A stretch of DNA of 64,000 nt from Ferrovibrio sp046297595 (lineage in GTDB: Bacteria > Pseudomonadota > Alphaproteobacteria > Ferrovibrionales > Ferrovibrionaceae), in assembly GCF_046297595.1 (NCBI RefSeq), contig NZ_JBKBHT010000004.1, forward strand, positions 186,001 through 250,000. Direction: 5' to 3'. The notes beneath the pieces were generated by a model that was given only the letters and a program-made list of their open reading frames with translations, was not told the DNA's origin and did not search any database. Of the stretch, positions 9,132 to 17,870 are shown piece by piece (positions within the stretch are counted from its first letter, which is position 1; each line of letters opens with the position of its first letter). The translations under genes were made by a program, and so were the position numbers.

Positions 9132-10670
9132 TCAGCGCAGCATTTCGTCCGGGCGCAGCACGAACCCTGCCATCAGCCGGTCGACCGGCGCGAAATCGTC
9201 GGTCAGGACCGGTACATCGGCCGCTGCGATGCGGGCATCGAGATCGTCTTGCGGCCAGCGCAGCCAGGTGCGGCGGAATGGCTCGGATGCACGCAGCGTT
9301 GCGGCTTCGCTCGGTTCCAGCAGACCCAGCACCACGAAAGTCACGCGCCCGCCGCGTCGGCGGCTTTCGTCGTCCAGCCAGACCTCCACAGCGGGAAAAT
9401 CGCGCTGCATGGTTTTTACCAGCGCGAAGGTGAACCGCGGGCTCTCGCTCTGGTCGATCACGTTGATCGCGTAGGCACCGCCGGGCGCCAGGCGGCGCAG
9501 CAGCAACTGGTGGAATTCACGCGTCACCAGATGGGGCGGAATCGCGTAATCGTGGAAAGCGTCGCCCAGGATCAGGTCGAAACGCTGCTGCTCTGGAAGA
9601 ATGTCCAGCGTGCGGCGCGCGTCGGCGTGGCGGATATCCAATGCTGGCGCAGCCGGATCGAGCCACATCGCTTTGGCGGCCATGGCTGTGACGGCCGGAT
9701 CGATCTCGGCCACCGTCAGTTTCGCCTCAGGAAAGCGTGCGGCCCAGGCGCGTGGCAAAGTGAAGGCGCCGCCACCAATGAAATAGGCCTTCGGCGCGCG
9801 GCCCTGCAGCAGTCGTTCGGTACGCAACGCCACGAAATGCAGATAGGGGCTGTAGAGCAGGCCGGGATCGTCACGGTCGTTGATGCTGTGAGCCAGATGG
9901 TCCAGCACCATGGCGGCAGAGGCGCGGCCGCTCTGGGGGGCGAAATCGACTATGCGGATGCAGTAGTAATCGCTTTCCCGTTCGCATGGCGCGGCGAAGC
10001 CGGGCATCTGTGCCAAGCCGAAACCGCCGGCGAGAACCAGCGCGGCAAGGGGCAGGGCGATCTTGGTCTTCGTGCCAACCCAGAACAGGATGGCAAAGAC
10101 CAGATACAGCGCCGCCACGGCCAGCAATGTGCCGGTCGACCCGATCCAGGAAATGAACAGATAACCCGCGCTGAGTGTACCCAGGATGCTGCCCGCCGCG
10201 CCAAGGGCGAACATGCGGCCGATGATTGGGCCCTGGCGGTCTGGGGCATCGTCGATGGCCAGTTTGGTCAACACCGGCGAAACGATGCCGACGAACAGGC
10301 TGGGCAACAGGAAGACACCGCCGGCGAGCAGGGTGATGAGCAGCAATGGCGAAGTATTCCCGCCCAGCAGCGCGGCTAGGCCTTTCAGCAGCGGCGCCGC
10401 GCCGCCGGCGGTCAGGCCCGAGAGCAGCAGGGCCAGCGCAATGCCGCGCAGGGCGGTCTGGTGCGCCACCTGCGGCGCCGCCAGCCGGCCGCCGATCCAG
10501 TGGCCGACCGACAGGCCGGCCAGCACCACGGCGATCACGGCGGTCCAGGTATACAGGGACATGCCGACATAAGGCGCGAGCATGCGCCCGGCCACGATCT
10601 CGACGACCAGGGCGGCGGCGGAAGTCAGGAATAAGGTAAGGCCGTAGGCGGCCTGTCGCGTCAGGGTCAC
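9132..10670 (-). CDS. Membrane-fused spermidine-synthase-like protein
   Basis: A 512-residue protein. The N-terminal half has about seven or eight hydrophobic helices and the second half is a class I SAM-binding spermidine-synthase-like domain. The domain shows an FIGGGAFTLPRAW motif, LTVAEIDPAV, and FDLILGDAFHDY. The family is usually annotated as fused MFS/spermidine synthase. Whether it makes polyamines is not established, because the membrane domain and substrate loops differ from SpeE. It is convergent with the receiver-domain gene (6 nt apart), and its start lies 9 nt from the soxW-like stop on the same strand. Confidence 0.8.
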   Translation of the reverse strand: MTLTRQAAYGLTLFLTSAAALVVEIVAGRMLAPYVGMSLYTWTAVIAVVLAGLSVGHWIGGRLAAPQVAHQTALRGIALALLLSGLTAGGAAPLLKGLAALLGGNTSPLLLITLLAGGVFLLPSLFVGIVSPVLTKLAIDDAPDRQGPIIGRMFALGAAGSILGTLSAGYLFISWIGSTGTLLAVAALYLVFAILFWVGTKTKIALPLAALVLAGGFGLAQMPGFAAPCERESDYYCIRIVDFAPQSGRASAAMVLDHLAHSINDRDDPGLLYSPYLHFVALRTERLLQGRAPKAYFIGGGAFTLPRAWAARFPEAKLTVAEIDPAVTAMAAKAMWLDPAAPALDIRHADARRTLDILPEQQRFDLILGDAFHDYAIPPHLVTREFHQLLLRRLAPGGAYAINVIDQSESPRFTFALVKTMQRDFPAVEVWLDDESRRRGGRVTFVVLGLLEPSEAATLRASEPFRRTWLRWPQDDLDARIAAADVPVLTDDFAPVDRLMAGFVLRPDEMLR

Positions 10671-10679
10671 GCTGTCAGT

Positions 10680-11276
10680 CTAGTTGATCGGCGTGCCCGC
10701 GGCGATGGCCTTGGCCAGCTCGGCTTCATGCTGGCGTGCGTAAGCCGGAAATTCGCCCTTCTCATAGGCCTTCTCGGCCACGAAGCGGAACATGGCCAGA
10801 AAGGCCGGCGGCGGCAGCAGGCCGCGCATGCGGGCTGAAGCCGCATCCTTCACCGAGGTGCTGCCCGGCGCGGGCGGCAGGAAAAACAGCGTGGGCGCGG
10901 TGGTCACCGCCCATTTACGGGCCATGTCCTTCTCGGGCAAGGCCTTGCCGTCCAGATCGGTGATCTCGCGGCCACCGAACAGGTTGACCTGGATCATCTC
11001 GAAATGTTTGCGGATGTAACCGCTGATCACCGGACTGGCCAGGTGCTTTTCGTGCATCTCGGCGCAATAGATGCAACCGCGCTGCTCAAAGCTCAGCACA
11101 ACGCGTTTGCCCTTGGCGGCGGCGTCCTCGATATCCTGCTTCAGGTCGAGGAAGCTCTCCAGCCACCAATCCTGCACATGCAGGCCGTCGTCGTTCAGTC
11201 TGGCCGCGCGCGCCAGAGCGGGCATAAGGATGCCGGCAGCTATGGTTGAGCGGAGCAGGGTGCGGCGCGACAGCAT
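10680..11276 (-). CDS. soxW: SoxW-like periplasmic thioredoxin
   Basis: Predicted periplasmic thioredoxin-fold protein, 198 residues, last gene of the sox cluster. It begins with a twin-arginine-like signal (SRRTLLRS followed by a hydrophobic stretch ending ALARA) and carries a CIYC redox motif at residues 68-71. A GTG at 11294 overlapping the previous stop is possible, but the ATG at 11276 has GGAGG 7 nt upstream and is preferred. In other Sox systems SoxW keeps the SoxY cysteine reduced with electrons from SoxV/CcdA. No SoxV gene is visible here. Confidence 0.75.
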   Translation of the reverse strand: MLSRRTLLRSTIAAGILMPALARAARLNDDGLHVQDWWLESFLDLKQDIEDAAAKGKRVVLSFEQRGCIYCAEMHEKHLASPVISGYIRKHFEMIQVNLFGGREITDLDGKALPEKDMARKWAVTTAPTLFFLPPAPGSTSVKDAASARMRGLLPPPAFLAMFRFVAEKAYEKGEFPAYARQHEAELAKAIAAGTPIN

Positions 11277-11290
11277 GGCGGGCCTCCGGG

Positions 11291-11749
11291 TCACGGGCGC
11301 AGATGGATCCAGCCGCGCAGGCTGCGCTCAACGATTTCGGGCAGGCCATTGGGCACCACCGTCACATCGGGCAGCAGGTCGGCTTCGGTCTTTTTCATGG
11401 TATCCAATGTAGCTCCGCAGGCGAGGAATTCGACCTCCAGGTCCTGCAGGGCGGCAATGCGCGGTGCCGCCGGGCTCTGGCCTTTCAGCACGGCAACCAG
11501 GCCGGGTCCATAGGCGACCACGGCCAGCTTCACCTGGCTGGCATCGTAATATTTCTGGATATTGACGATGTTGCTGATCACGGCATTGATCCGTTTCGGA
11601 TCGTCCTCCGCCAGGCTGATGACGATCTTGCGTGGATTGTCGATGCTGGGCTGTGGATCGGCGAACTTCTGTGCCTGCGCCAAAGCTGCACCCGGCAGCA
11701 GGGCCAGCGCCGCCAGCAGCAGGCTGCGCCGCCGCACCGCTCGGCGCAT
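11291..11749 (-). CDS. Secreted DsrE-like protein in the sox cluster
   Basis: A 152-residue protein with an Arg-rich signal peptide ending GAALAQ. Its body resembles the DsrE/F sulfur-relay fold: KIVISLAEDDPKRINAVISN, then VKLAVVAYGPGL, then FLACGATLDTM. One cysteine lies in the LACGATL stretch, at the position where DsrE-family proteins carry their reactive Cys. The ATG at 11749 follows the soxD stop by 2 nt, so the genes are coupled. A longer upstream reading has no signal peptide and is rejected. A role in handling periplasmic sulfur intermediates is an inference from context. Confidence 0.7.
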   Translation of the reverse strand: MRRAVRRRSLLLAALALLPGAALAQAQKFADPQPSIDNPRKIVISLAEDDPKRINAVISNIVNIQKYYDASQVKLAVVAYGPGLVAVLKGQSPAAPRIAALQDLEVEFLACGATLDTMKKTEADLLPDVTVVPNGLPEIVERSLRGWIHLRP

Positions 11750-11751
11750 GC

Positions 11752-12411
11752 TCAGTCGCCTGTTTTCTGCGTCGGCGTCACGCCCAGACGCGCGGCCAGG
11801 TCGCTGGTGATCTTCGGCGGGTCCTTGCGGCAGTTGGTCATGCATGTATCTGGCTTCACGTCTGGTCTCGGATCGCCGCCGGCGATGAAGCCGTCACGGT
11901 TGGGCAGTTTCACCTGGCGCAGGCCGGCCGCATCGAGTTCCTTATCGGCGGGCCACAGGTCGGCCTGGTTCAGCAGCCAGGCCACGATGGAATAGACTTC
12001 ATCCGGCGACAAGCTCTGCGGTGCGCCAAACGGCATGGCGCGGCGGATATAATCGAACAGTCCGGGGCCATGCGGCCAATAGCTGTCGATGGTCTTGCGC
12101 GGGTCTTCCGATGTCAGCGTGCCCTTGCCGCCGATCAGCTCAGGATAGCGCCCGGCTCCCTCGCCGAATTCACCGTGGCATGCGGCGCATTGCGCCATAT
12201 ACAGCTCCTCGCCGGCAGCCACGCCGCCCTTGCCGGGCGGCAGGTTGGCGCCGTCGGGTCCGCGCACGTCGATATCCCAGCCGGCAATCTGTTCCTTCGT
12301 GGCAGGTTTGCCGAAGCCGAAGGGTTTGGCCGGCGCCTTGTCCTGGGCCAGGACGGGGAAGGCGAGCCCGCAGATCAGGGCGAAGGAGACCAGCTTAAGC
12401 GACTTGGACAT
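11752..12411 (-). CDS. soxD: SoxD cytochrome c subunit, short monoheme form
   Basis: Heme subunit of the SoxCD sulfur dehydrogenase, which removes six electrons from the SoxY-bound sulfane sulfur. It has 219 residues with a signal peptide to about residue 22 and one heme motif, CAACH at 75-79. The Paracoccus-type SoxD is about 380 residues with two heme domains. Here only the N-terminal heme domain is present, and a later CMTNC lacks the histidine of a heme motif. It overlaps soxC by 17 nt. Confidence 0.85.
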   Translation of the reverse strand: MSKSLKLVSFALICGLAFPVLAQDKAPAKPFGFGKPATKEQIAGWDIDVRGPDGANLPPGKGGVAAGEELYMAQCAACHGEFGEGAGRYPELIGGKGTLTSEDPRKTIDSYWPHGPGLFDYIRRAMPFGAPQSLSPDEVYSIVAWLLNQADLWPADKELDAAGLRQVKLPNRDGFIAGGDPRPDVKPDTCMTNCRKDPPKITSDLAARLGVTPTQKTGD

Positions 12412-13672
12412 TCTGCACCTCGCCGGTCGGCAGCACGCGCCAGGTATGGATCGAATTCTTGTGATAGATCGAGTTCAGGCCACGCACCTTGCGCAGGGCC
12501 TCGATGGTCGGCTGTACATAGCCGCTTTCATCGGTGGCGCGGCTTTGCAGCAGCATCGGTCGCCCATCCCATTGCAGCGGCAGCCGGAAGCGCGTCAGGC
12601 TCTTGGAGAAAACCGGCGACTGCAGCTCGGCGGTCCTCCAGTTGATGCCGCCATCGATGCTGATATCCACCTTCTTGATCTTGCCGTAACCCGACCAGGC
12701 GATGCCGCGGATTTCGTAGAAGCCCTTACCGAACTTCATCGGCTTTTCCGGGCAGGGTGAGGTGATCACCGAATTGGCTTCCTGCACGAAGGTGAACTGC
12801 CGCGCTTTGCCGTCCGGCATCAGGTCGGTGTATTTCGAGGTTTCCTCGCGATGATGCCAGGGCTGGTCGCCTACCTTGATGCGACGCAGCCATTTGATAT
12901 TGACGTTGCCTTCCCAACCCGGCACCAGCAGCCGCAGCGGATAGCCGTTTTCCGGCCGGATGCGCTCGCCGTTCTGCGAATAGGCCACGATGATGTCGTC
13001 CATCGCCTTGTCGAGCGGGATGCTGCGGGTCATGGCCGAGGCGTCGGCGCCTTCGGCCAGCAGCCATTTAGCCGCCTTCTGCACACCCACCTCGGCCAGC
13101 AGGGTGGAGAGCTTCACCCCCGTCCATTCGCAGCAATGCACCATGCCGTGGCTGAACTGAACGCCGGCCATCTGCGCACCCTTCCACTCCATGCCGCCAT
13201 TGGCCGGGCATTCCAGGAAGTGGATGCGGCTGACGGACGGGAACCGCATCAGCTCGTCCATGGTGAAGATCAGCGGCCGGTCGACCAGGCCATGGATCAT
13301 CAGGCGATGCTGCTCCGGATCGATTTCCGGCACACCGCCATGGTGGCGCTCGAAGCACAGGCCGCTGGGCGTGATGATGCCATCCAGTTCATGGATTGGC
13401 GTGAAGTTGATCGAGGATTCTTCCGTCGCCGTCAGCCAGCCGACATTGCGGCGGATCACATTCTTTTCAAACGGCGAGGGTGAACCATAGGGATTGGCGG
13501 TAACGCCCGAACCCAGGGTCTTCATCCATTCCGGCACGTTCGGCGGCAGGTTGTCGTCGCCGGCGGCCATCGCCTCGCCCACGCCAGCCCCAGCCAGCAG
13601 GGTCAAACCGCCGGCGGCCGCGGATTTCTTCAGGAAGCTGCGTCTCGAAGGCTTGTCTTTCGTCTCGGTCAT
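12395..13672 (-). CDS. soxC: SoxC molybdenum sulfur dehydrogenase
   Basis: Molybdopterin catalytic subunit of SoxCD, sulfite-oxidase family, 425 residues. A Tat signal (SRRSFLKKS) begins at about residue 10, as expected for a folded cofactor protein. The Mo-coordinating cysteine is Cys155 in FLECPANGG. The start at 13672 is chosen because a GGAGGAAAC ribosome-binding site precedes it; a longer reading would overlap the soxB stop. It works in the periplasm with SoxD, giving full oxidation of thiosulfate without accumulation of sulfur globules. Confidence 0.93.
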   Translation of the reverse strand: MTETKDKPSRRSFLKKSAAAGGLTLLAGAGVGEAMAAGDDNLPPNVPEWMKTLGSGVTANPYGSPSPFEKNVIRRNVGWLTATEESSINFTPIHELDGIITPSGLCFERHHGGVPEIDPEQHRLMIHGLVDRPLIFTMDELMRFPSVSRIHFLECPANGGMEWKGAQMAGVQFSHGMVHCCEWTGVKLSTLLAEVGVQKAAKWLLAEGADASAMTRSIPLDKAMDDIIVAYSQNGERIRPENGYPLRLLVPGWEGNVNIKWLRRIKVGDQPWHHREETSKYTDLMPDGKARQFTFVQEANSVITSPCPEKPMKFGKGFYEIRGIAWSGYGKIKKVDISIDGGINWRTAELQSPVFSKSLTRFRLPLQWDGRPMLLQSRATDESGYVQPTIEALRKVRGLNSIYHKNSIHTWRVLPTGEVQNVQVA

Positions 13673-13697
13673 TATCGTTTCCTCCTCCGGGGTCGGT

Positions 13698-15407
13698 TCA
13701 GCCAGCGATGCCACGCTGGTCGGCGCCGACGACTTTCACGCTGCGGTTTTCTTCGATCTTCACCGTCTTTTGCGTGGCGAGATATTTGCCGACTAGATCA
13801 TAGATCGGCGGACCTTCGGTACCCTCGTTGATCGAAGCCCAGCCAGCCACGGTGTAGGATTTGGCGGGATCGATCGGCTGGCCGGTGCGCAGCAGGGTCA
13901 TGTTCGAGATACGCTGGCCGATCGGCTTGGCCACGTCGATGGTGTAGGCCATGCCGCCGACGCGCACCATGTCGCCGCCCTGCTGGTAATAGGGATCGGG
14001 GTTGAACAGGTTGTCGGCCACATCCTCCAGCACGGTCTTGATGAATTCGCCGGTCATCTGGTTGCGATAGACGTTGGGGTAGGTGATCGCGGTCTGCGAA
14101 TAGAGGATGTCGCCGGTGATGTCCTGACCGGGCAGCAGCGTCGCGCCCCAGCGGAAACCGGGTGAGAGCGCGATTTCCGCATCGCGCTCGGCCAGCATCG
14201 CCTGGCAGATCAGGTCGTCGAAGGTGCCGTTGAAGTTGCCGCGACGATACAGCAGCGAGTCGGCGCGGCCATGCACCTTGTCGAGCACCGCCTTGTGCGG
14301 CGCGCGGATATCGTCCACCAGTTTCGCCATCGTCGGATCGGGCGTGATGACATCCGAGAACACCGGGATCAGACGGAAACGGTAATCCGTGATGCGTTTA
14401 TCCTTCACCTGCAGGTCAAGGCGGGCCAGAAACTTGCCGTGGCTGCCCGGCGCGATCAGCAGCGTGTTGCCCACCTTCACCGGTGCCGGAATGGCATCAT
14501 GGGTATGGCCGGTGAGGATGACGTCGATCCCCTTCACGCGGGCGGCCAGCTTGCGGTCGACGTCGAAGCCGTTATGGCTCAGCAGCACGACGAGATCGGC
14601 GCCCTGGGCGCGCGCGGTCTCCACATGCTCCTGCACTTTCTCTTCTTCGATACCGAACGACCATTCCGGGATCATGTAACGCGGATTGGCGATCGGCGTG
14701 TAGGGGAAGGCCTGGCCGATCACGGCAATCTTGATGCCGCCGCGCTCGAACATCTTGATCGCGTCGAATACGGCGTCGCCGAAACTGTTGTCCTTCACAT
14801 TCCCGCACAGGAACGGGATTTTCATTCCCTCGGCCAGTTCCTTCACCCGTTCGGCACCGTAGGTGAATTCCCAGTGCGCCGTCATGGCATCGACGCCCAG
14901 GGCCTCCATCACTTTCACCATGTCGGCGCCCTTGGTCGCCAGCGAGGTATAGCTGCCCTGCCAGGTGTCGCCGCCATCCAGCAGCAGCGTATTGTTCGGT
15001 CGTTCGGCGCGGATCGCCTTCACCAGCGTGGCCAGATGCGCCATGCCGCCCAGCTTGCCGTAGTCTTTCGCCAGCTGCACGAAATCGGGATAGGCGAGCG
15101 CATGGGCTTCCGGCGTACCGGCCTTGATGCCGTATTGCTTCAGCAGGTGCTGGCCCACCAGGTGCGGCGGCAGGCCAAGCGCCTCACCGACGCCGATATT
15201 GACGCTGGGTTCGCGGAAATGCAGCGGCACGATCTGGGCGTGGATGTCGGTAAAATGCAGTAGCGTGACCTGGCCCAGCGGCTGGAACCGCAGCAGTTCG
15301 GCCTGGGTAATCTTCTGCGTAGCTGCGGCGGCACCCATCCGAACTCCGCCGCCAAGCAGGACGGCAGCGGCAGCGGAGGCCTGGAGAATATCGCGACGAC
15401 TCAGCAT
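13698..15407 (-). CDS. soxB: SoxB thiosulfohydrolase
   Basis: Di-manganese hydrolase that releases sulfate from the cysteine-bound S-thiosulfonate on SoxY, 569 residues, standard length. A Tat signal (SRRDILQASAA) is present. Metal-binding motifs of the 5'-nucleotidase fold are visible: FTDIHAQ (D54, H56), LSHNGFD and TGHTHD. It is separated from soxA by 97 nt that contain a terminator-like hairpin, so it may also have its own promoter in 15408-15470. The assignment is firm. Confidence 0.96.
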   Translation of the reverse strand: MLSRRDILQASAAAAVLLGGGVRMGAAAATQKITQAELLRFQPLGQVTLLHFTDIHAQIVPLHFREPSVNIGVGEALGLPPHLVGQHLLKQYGIKAGTPEAHALAYPDFVQLAKDYGKLGGMAHLATLVKAIRAERPNNTLLLDGGDTWQGSYTSLATKGADMVKVMEALGVDAMTAHWEFTYGAERVKELAEGMKIPFLCGNVKDNSFGDAVFDAIKMFERGGIKIAVIGQAFPYTPIANPRYMIPEWSFGIEEEKVQEHVETARAQGADLVVLLSHNGFDVDRKLAARVKGIDVILTGHTHDAIPAPVKVGNTLLIAPGSHGKFLARLDLQVKDKRITDYRFRLIPVFSDVITPDPTMAKLVDDIRAPHKAVLDKVHGRADSLLYRRGNFNGTFDDLICQAMLAERDAEIALSPGFRWGATLLPGQDITGDILYSQTAITYPNVYRNQMTGEFIKTVLEDVADNLFNPDPYYQQGGDMVRVGGMAYTIDVAKPIGQRISNMTLLRTGQPIDPAKSYTVAGWASINEGTEGPPIYDLVGKYLATQKTVKIEENRSVKVVGADQRGIAG

Positions 15408-15473
15408 GGGGCGCTCGTTTCCTGTTTAAATCCCTGCATTTTCAGCAGTTTTTTTATGTACAAAATACGCAAA

Positions 15474-15500
15474 CGGCCACTCCAAAAAACGGAGTGGCCG
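15474..15500 (-). terminator. Hairpin between soxA and soxB
   Basis: The arms 15474-15483 and 15491-15500 form a perfect 10-bp stem around a 7-nt loop. On the minus strand it starts 5 nt after the soxA stop and is followed by a T-rich but not uninterrupted tract. It may act as an attenuator that lowers soxBCD relative to soxXYZA, or as a full terminator if soxB has its own promoter. Confidence 0.6.
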
Positions 15501-15504
15501 TGGT

Positions 15505-16371
15505 TCAGCGGCGAACGCTCGGCGCTTCGGACTTCAGCCCGTTGCCGCGCCAGGCGACGTAGAGTTCAAGATTCGTGTACTCGTCGGAACCGCGCGGATA
15601 AGGCTCGGCCCTGACTTCCTGGTTGCAGCCTTCGAAGCGGCGATGCAGCGAACCGAAAGACTGCCATTTCAGGCGATAGGTCGGATAGCCGTTCGACTGG
15701 CCCTGGCTCAGGTTCTCCACGCCGATATTCATGCCGGCATTGTTCTCGTGGCACTGGGCGCAGGCGATATCCATCTGGCCCCGGCGTGTATAGTAGAACT
15801 TCTTGCCTTCCTCGAAGAAGGGGGCGGCAGGACCGTCCACCTTCACGTTGATTGGCATGCCACGCGACTGGTATTCGACATAGGCGGTCAGGCCGAGCAG
15901 GGGCTTGGACTCCCACTTCAGTTCCGGCGCCTTCATGTTCTCGGTGCGGCAGAGATTGATACGGTGTTCGATGTTGGCCAGCTTGCCGCGCTTGGGTTCG
16001 AATTTCGGATAGGCTACGGCGACGCCCTTCATGCTTTTCGCCGCATCCTGGTGGCAGGAGGCGCAGGACTTGCCGGCGGCGCCTTCCACCTTGCTCCATT
16101 CTGCTTCGCCATCCTGCACGGCCAGCATGCCCGGGTTCTCGAACTCGTCATCCTGCATCGCCTGGGTTTCCGGCGAGGCGAAGACATAACCCGACATTTT
16201 TTCGCCAACCATGAAATCCTTGTATTTCGGATTGGCGCGATATTGGGCCAGCGGATCGCCACTATCGGCGGTGGCAGCTGATTTCGACTTGTCGCCGTCG
16301 CAGGCAGACAGGCCACCGACCAGGAGCAGCGAGGCGGCAGCGGTGAGCAGGGAGCGGCGCAGGCGGGGCAT
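15505..16371 (-). CDS. soxA: SoxA diheme cytochrome, predicted lipoprotein
   Basis: Catalytic subunit of SoxAX, which attaches thiosulfate to the SoxY cysteine. It has 288 residues with two heme motifs, CASCH at 103-107 and CAQCH at 204-208. The active-site cysteine is C249 (FEGCNQE), which in the family carries a persulfide and ligates heme. The N-terminus ends in LSAC with Cys24, a convincing lipobox, so the protein may be lipid-anchored rather than soluble as in well-studied SoxA proteins. The start at 16371, 11 nt after soxZ, is chosen because it directly precedes the signal peptide. Confidence 0.93.
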   Translation of the reverse strand: MPRLRRSLLTAAASLLLVGGLSACDGDKSKSAATADSGDPLAQYRANPKYKDFMVGEKMSGYVFASPETQAMQDDEFENPGMLAVQDGEAEWSKVEGAAGKSCASCHQDAAKSMKGVAVAYPKFEPKRGKLANIEHRINLCRTENMKAPELKWESKPLLGLTAYVEYQSRGMPINVKVDGPAAPFFEEGKKFYYTRRGQMDIACAQCHENNAGMNIGVENLSQGQSNGYPTYRLKWQSFGSLHRRFEGCNQEVRAEPYPRGSDEYTNLELYVAWRGNGLKSEAPSVRR

Positions 16372-16381
16372 CTGCGCCACC

Positions 16382-16711
16382 TCAGGACACGGTGATGGCT
16401 TGCGTCGCCTTGTAGACGCTGCCGTCATCGTCGGTCCAGGCGAAATCCAGGTTGCCGCTCGTAGTGCATTTCACGAAGAACGACAGATACGGGTTCGCCG
16501 AAATTGCGGGCTCCAGCTTGGCCTCGAAAATCTGCTTGCCGTTATAGGCGACGGTCATCTTGTTGATGATCTTGCGCGGGATGATCTTGCCCTGCGAGTC
16601 CTTGCGCTGTCCCGATTCCATCGGATGCGAGATCAGGGTCTTGATCTCGATCACTTCATCCTTTTTCGCCGTCTGCGGGACGCGGATGCGCGGCTTGATG
16701 TCTGCGGCCAT
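16382..16711 (-). CDS. soxZ: SoxZ sulfur-carrier subunit
   Basis: Small beta-sandwich partner of SoxY, 109 residues, standard length and without its own signal peptide. In the family it is exported in complex with SoxY through the Tat signal of the latter. Recognisable blocks are KPRIRVP near the start, the HPMESGQRKD loop, and the FFVKCTTSG and FAWTDDDG strands near the end. An AGGAAAGGA ribosome-binding site precedes the ATG. It lies 43 nt downstream of soxY. Confidence 0.95.
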   Translation of the reverse strand: MAADIKPRIRVPQTAKKDEVIEIKTLISHPMESGQRKDSQGKIIPRKIINKMTVAYNGKQIFEAKLEPAISANPYLSFFVKCTTSGNLDFAWTDDDGSVYKATQAITVS

Positions 16712-16754
16712 GGTTCGATCCTTTCCTGTGTCTGTGTGCCTGGATGCCGCTGCT

Positions 16755-17231
16755 TCAGCCGCCGCAGCCGCCGATGGTGACCTTGACCTCGCGGGCCGCG
16801 GTCCAGGCGCTGCCGTCGCTCATCAGGGCGACGGCGATCACATTCTGCGTTTCTGCCATGCGCATGCGGAACTGCACTTCCGCCTTGCCGTTGGCCGGGG
16901 TCAGCATGAAGCTGGCGACACCCGGCTGGGGGTTCTTGTCGGAAACCACGTGGATTTCCTTCACGTAGTCCTTGTCGGTCATCGGGCTGTCCACCGCGAT
17001 GGTGACCGGAACGGTGTTGCCGTTCTCGGCGATTTCCTGGGTCTTGATCTGCACCTTGCCGGCTTTCGGCGCGGCCTTGACCAGCTCGCCCAGCAATTTC
17101 TTGGCGCTTTCCGGCGTCGCTTCGGCGCTCAGGGGCACGAGCGTGATCGCCACGGTGCCCGCGCCCAATGCGGTGACGGCCTGGCGACGGCTCAGGCCGC
17201 GACGGGGCAGGGCTTCAGAGGATGCAGTCAT
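16755..17231 (-). CDS. soxY: SoxY sulfur-carrier subunit
   Basis: Carries the pathway intermediates on a C-terminal swinging arm. It has 158 residues and ends in GGCGG with the carrier Cys156, the diagnostic SoxY terminus. A Tat signal (LSRRQAVTAL) is present. A strong AGGAG site precedes the ATG at 17231. Together with SoxZ it presents the bound sulfur to SoxAX, SoxB and SoxCD in turn. Confidence 0.96.
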   Translation of the reverse strand: MTASSEALPRRGLSRRQAVTALGAGTVAITLVPLSAEATPESAKKLLGELVKAAPKAGKVQIKTQEIAENGNTVPVTIAVDSPMTDKDYVKEIHVVSDKNPQPGVASFMLTPANGKAEVQFRMRMAETQNVIAVALMSDGSAWTAAREVKVTIGGCGG

Positions 17232-17262
17232 ATCGGATACTCCTGTTCCAGATCCGGGGGCG

Positions 17263-17751
17263 TTACTTGAGGGCGGAGAGATAGGCGACCAGGTCTTCCA
17301 CCTGCTCGGCGGTCAGCATCGGTTTGCCCTGGGCTTTCTTGTCCACGCGGTTGAGCCCGGTCACGCGGTAATAGGCCGGCATGATCGTCTCTTCATTCAG
17401 CAGTTTGGGATTCACGATGCGCATGCGGATTTCGGCAGCCGTCAGCCGGCCGCCCACCTCAGTCAGGTCGGGACCGACATTGCCGATGCGGAAGGCAACT
17501 TCGGGAATGGGCAGTTTGTGGCAGATCACGCAATTGCCCTGGCCACTGGTGATGGCCAATTGCCGACCCTTGGCAGGATCGCCCGGCTTGCCGGTCAGGG
17601 ATTTTTCAATGGCGTAATCCTTGACCGTATAGGGGGTCAGGTTGGCGTCGCGGATGTCCTGGGCCGGAGCGGGCGCGGCCAGCAGCATGATTGCTGACCC
17701 GGCGATGATGCCGGCAGAAAGGCGAATATCGGCAAGGCGCGTGTGGCGCAT
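17263..17751 (-). CDS. soxX: SoxX monoheme cytochrome c
   Basis: Electron-accepting partner of SoxA, 162 residues. A signal peptide covers about 30 residues (ending APAPAQ). One heme motif, CVICH, is at 74-78 and the likely distal ligand is Met124 in IMPAYY. The start at 17751 is preferred over a longer reading because GGGAGG lies six nt upstream and a signal peptide follows directly. It is the first structural gene of the soxXYZA group. Confidence 0.94.
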   Translation of the reverse strand: MRHTRLADIRLSAGIIAGSAIMLLAAPAPAQDIRDANLTPYTVKDYAIEKSLTGKPGDPAKGRQLAITSGQGNCVICHKLPIPEVAFRIGNVGPDLTEVGGRLTAAEIRMRIVNPKLLNEETIMPAYYRVTGLNRVDKKAQGKPMLTAEQVEDLVAYLSALK

Positions 17752-17870
17752 TGTTCCTCCCAATGTCTCTGCCGGTCTTTGGCCGGTCAGGTCAGCTTCT
17801 GAGCTGCGTGTTGTTGTGTCCATAGCAAACTCTTTTCACACATGGCAAGTGGTATTCCGTGGCGGTAAAT

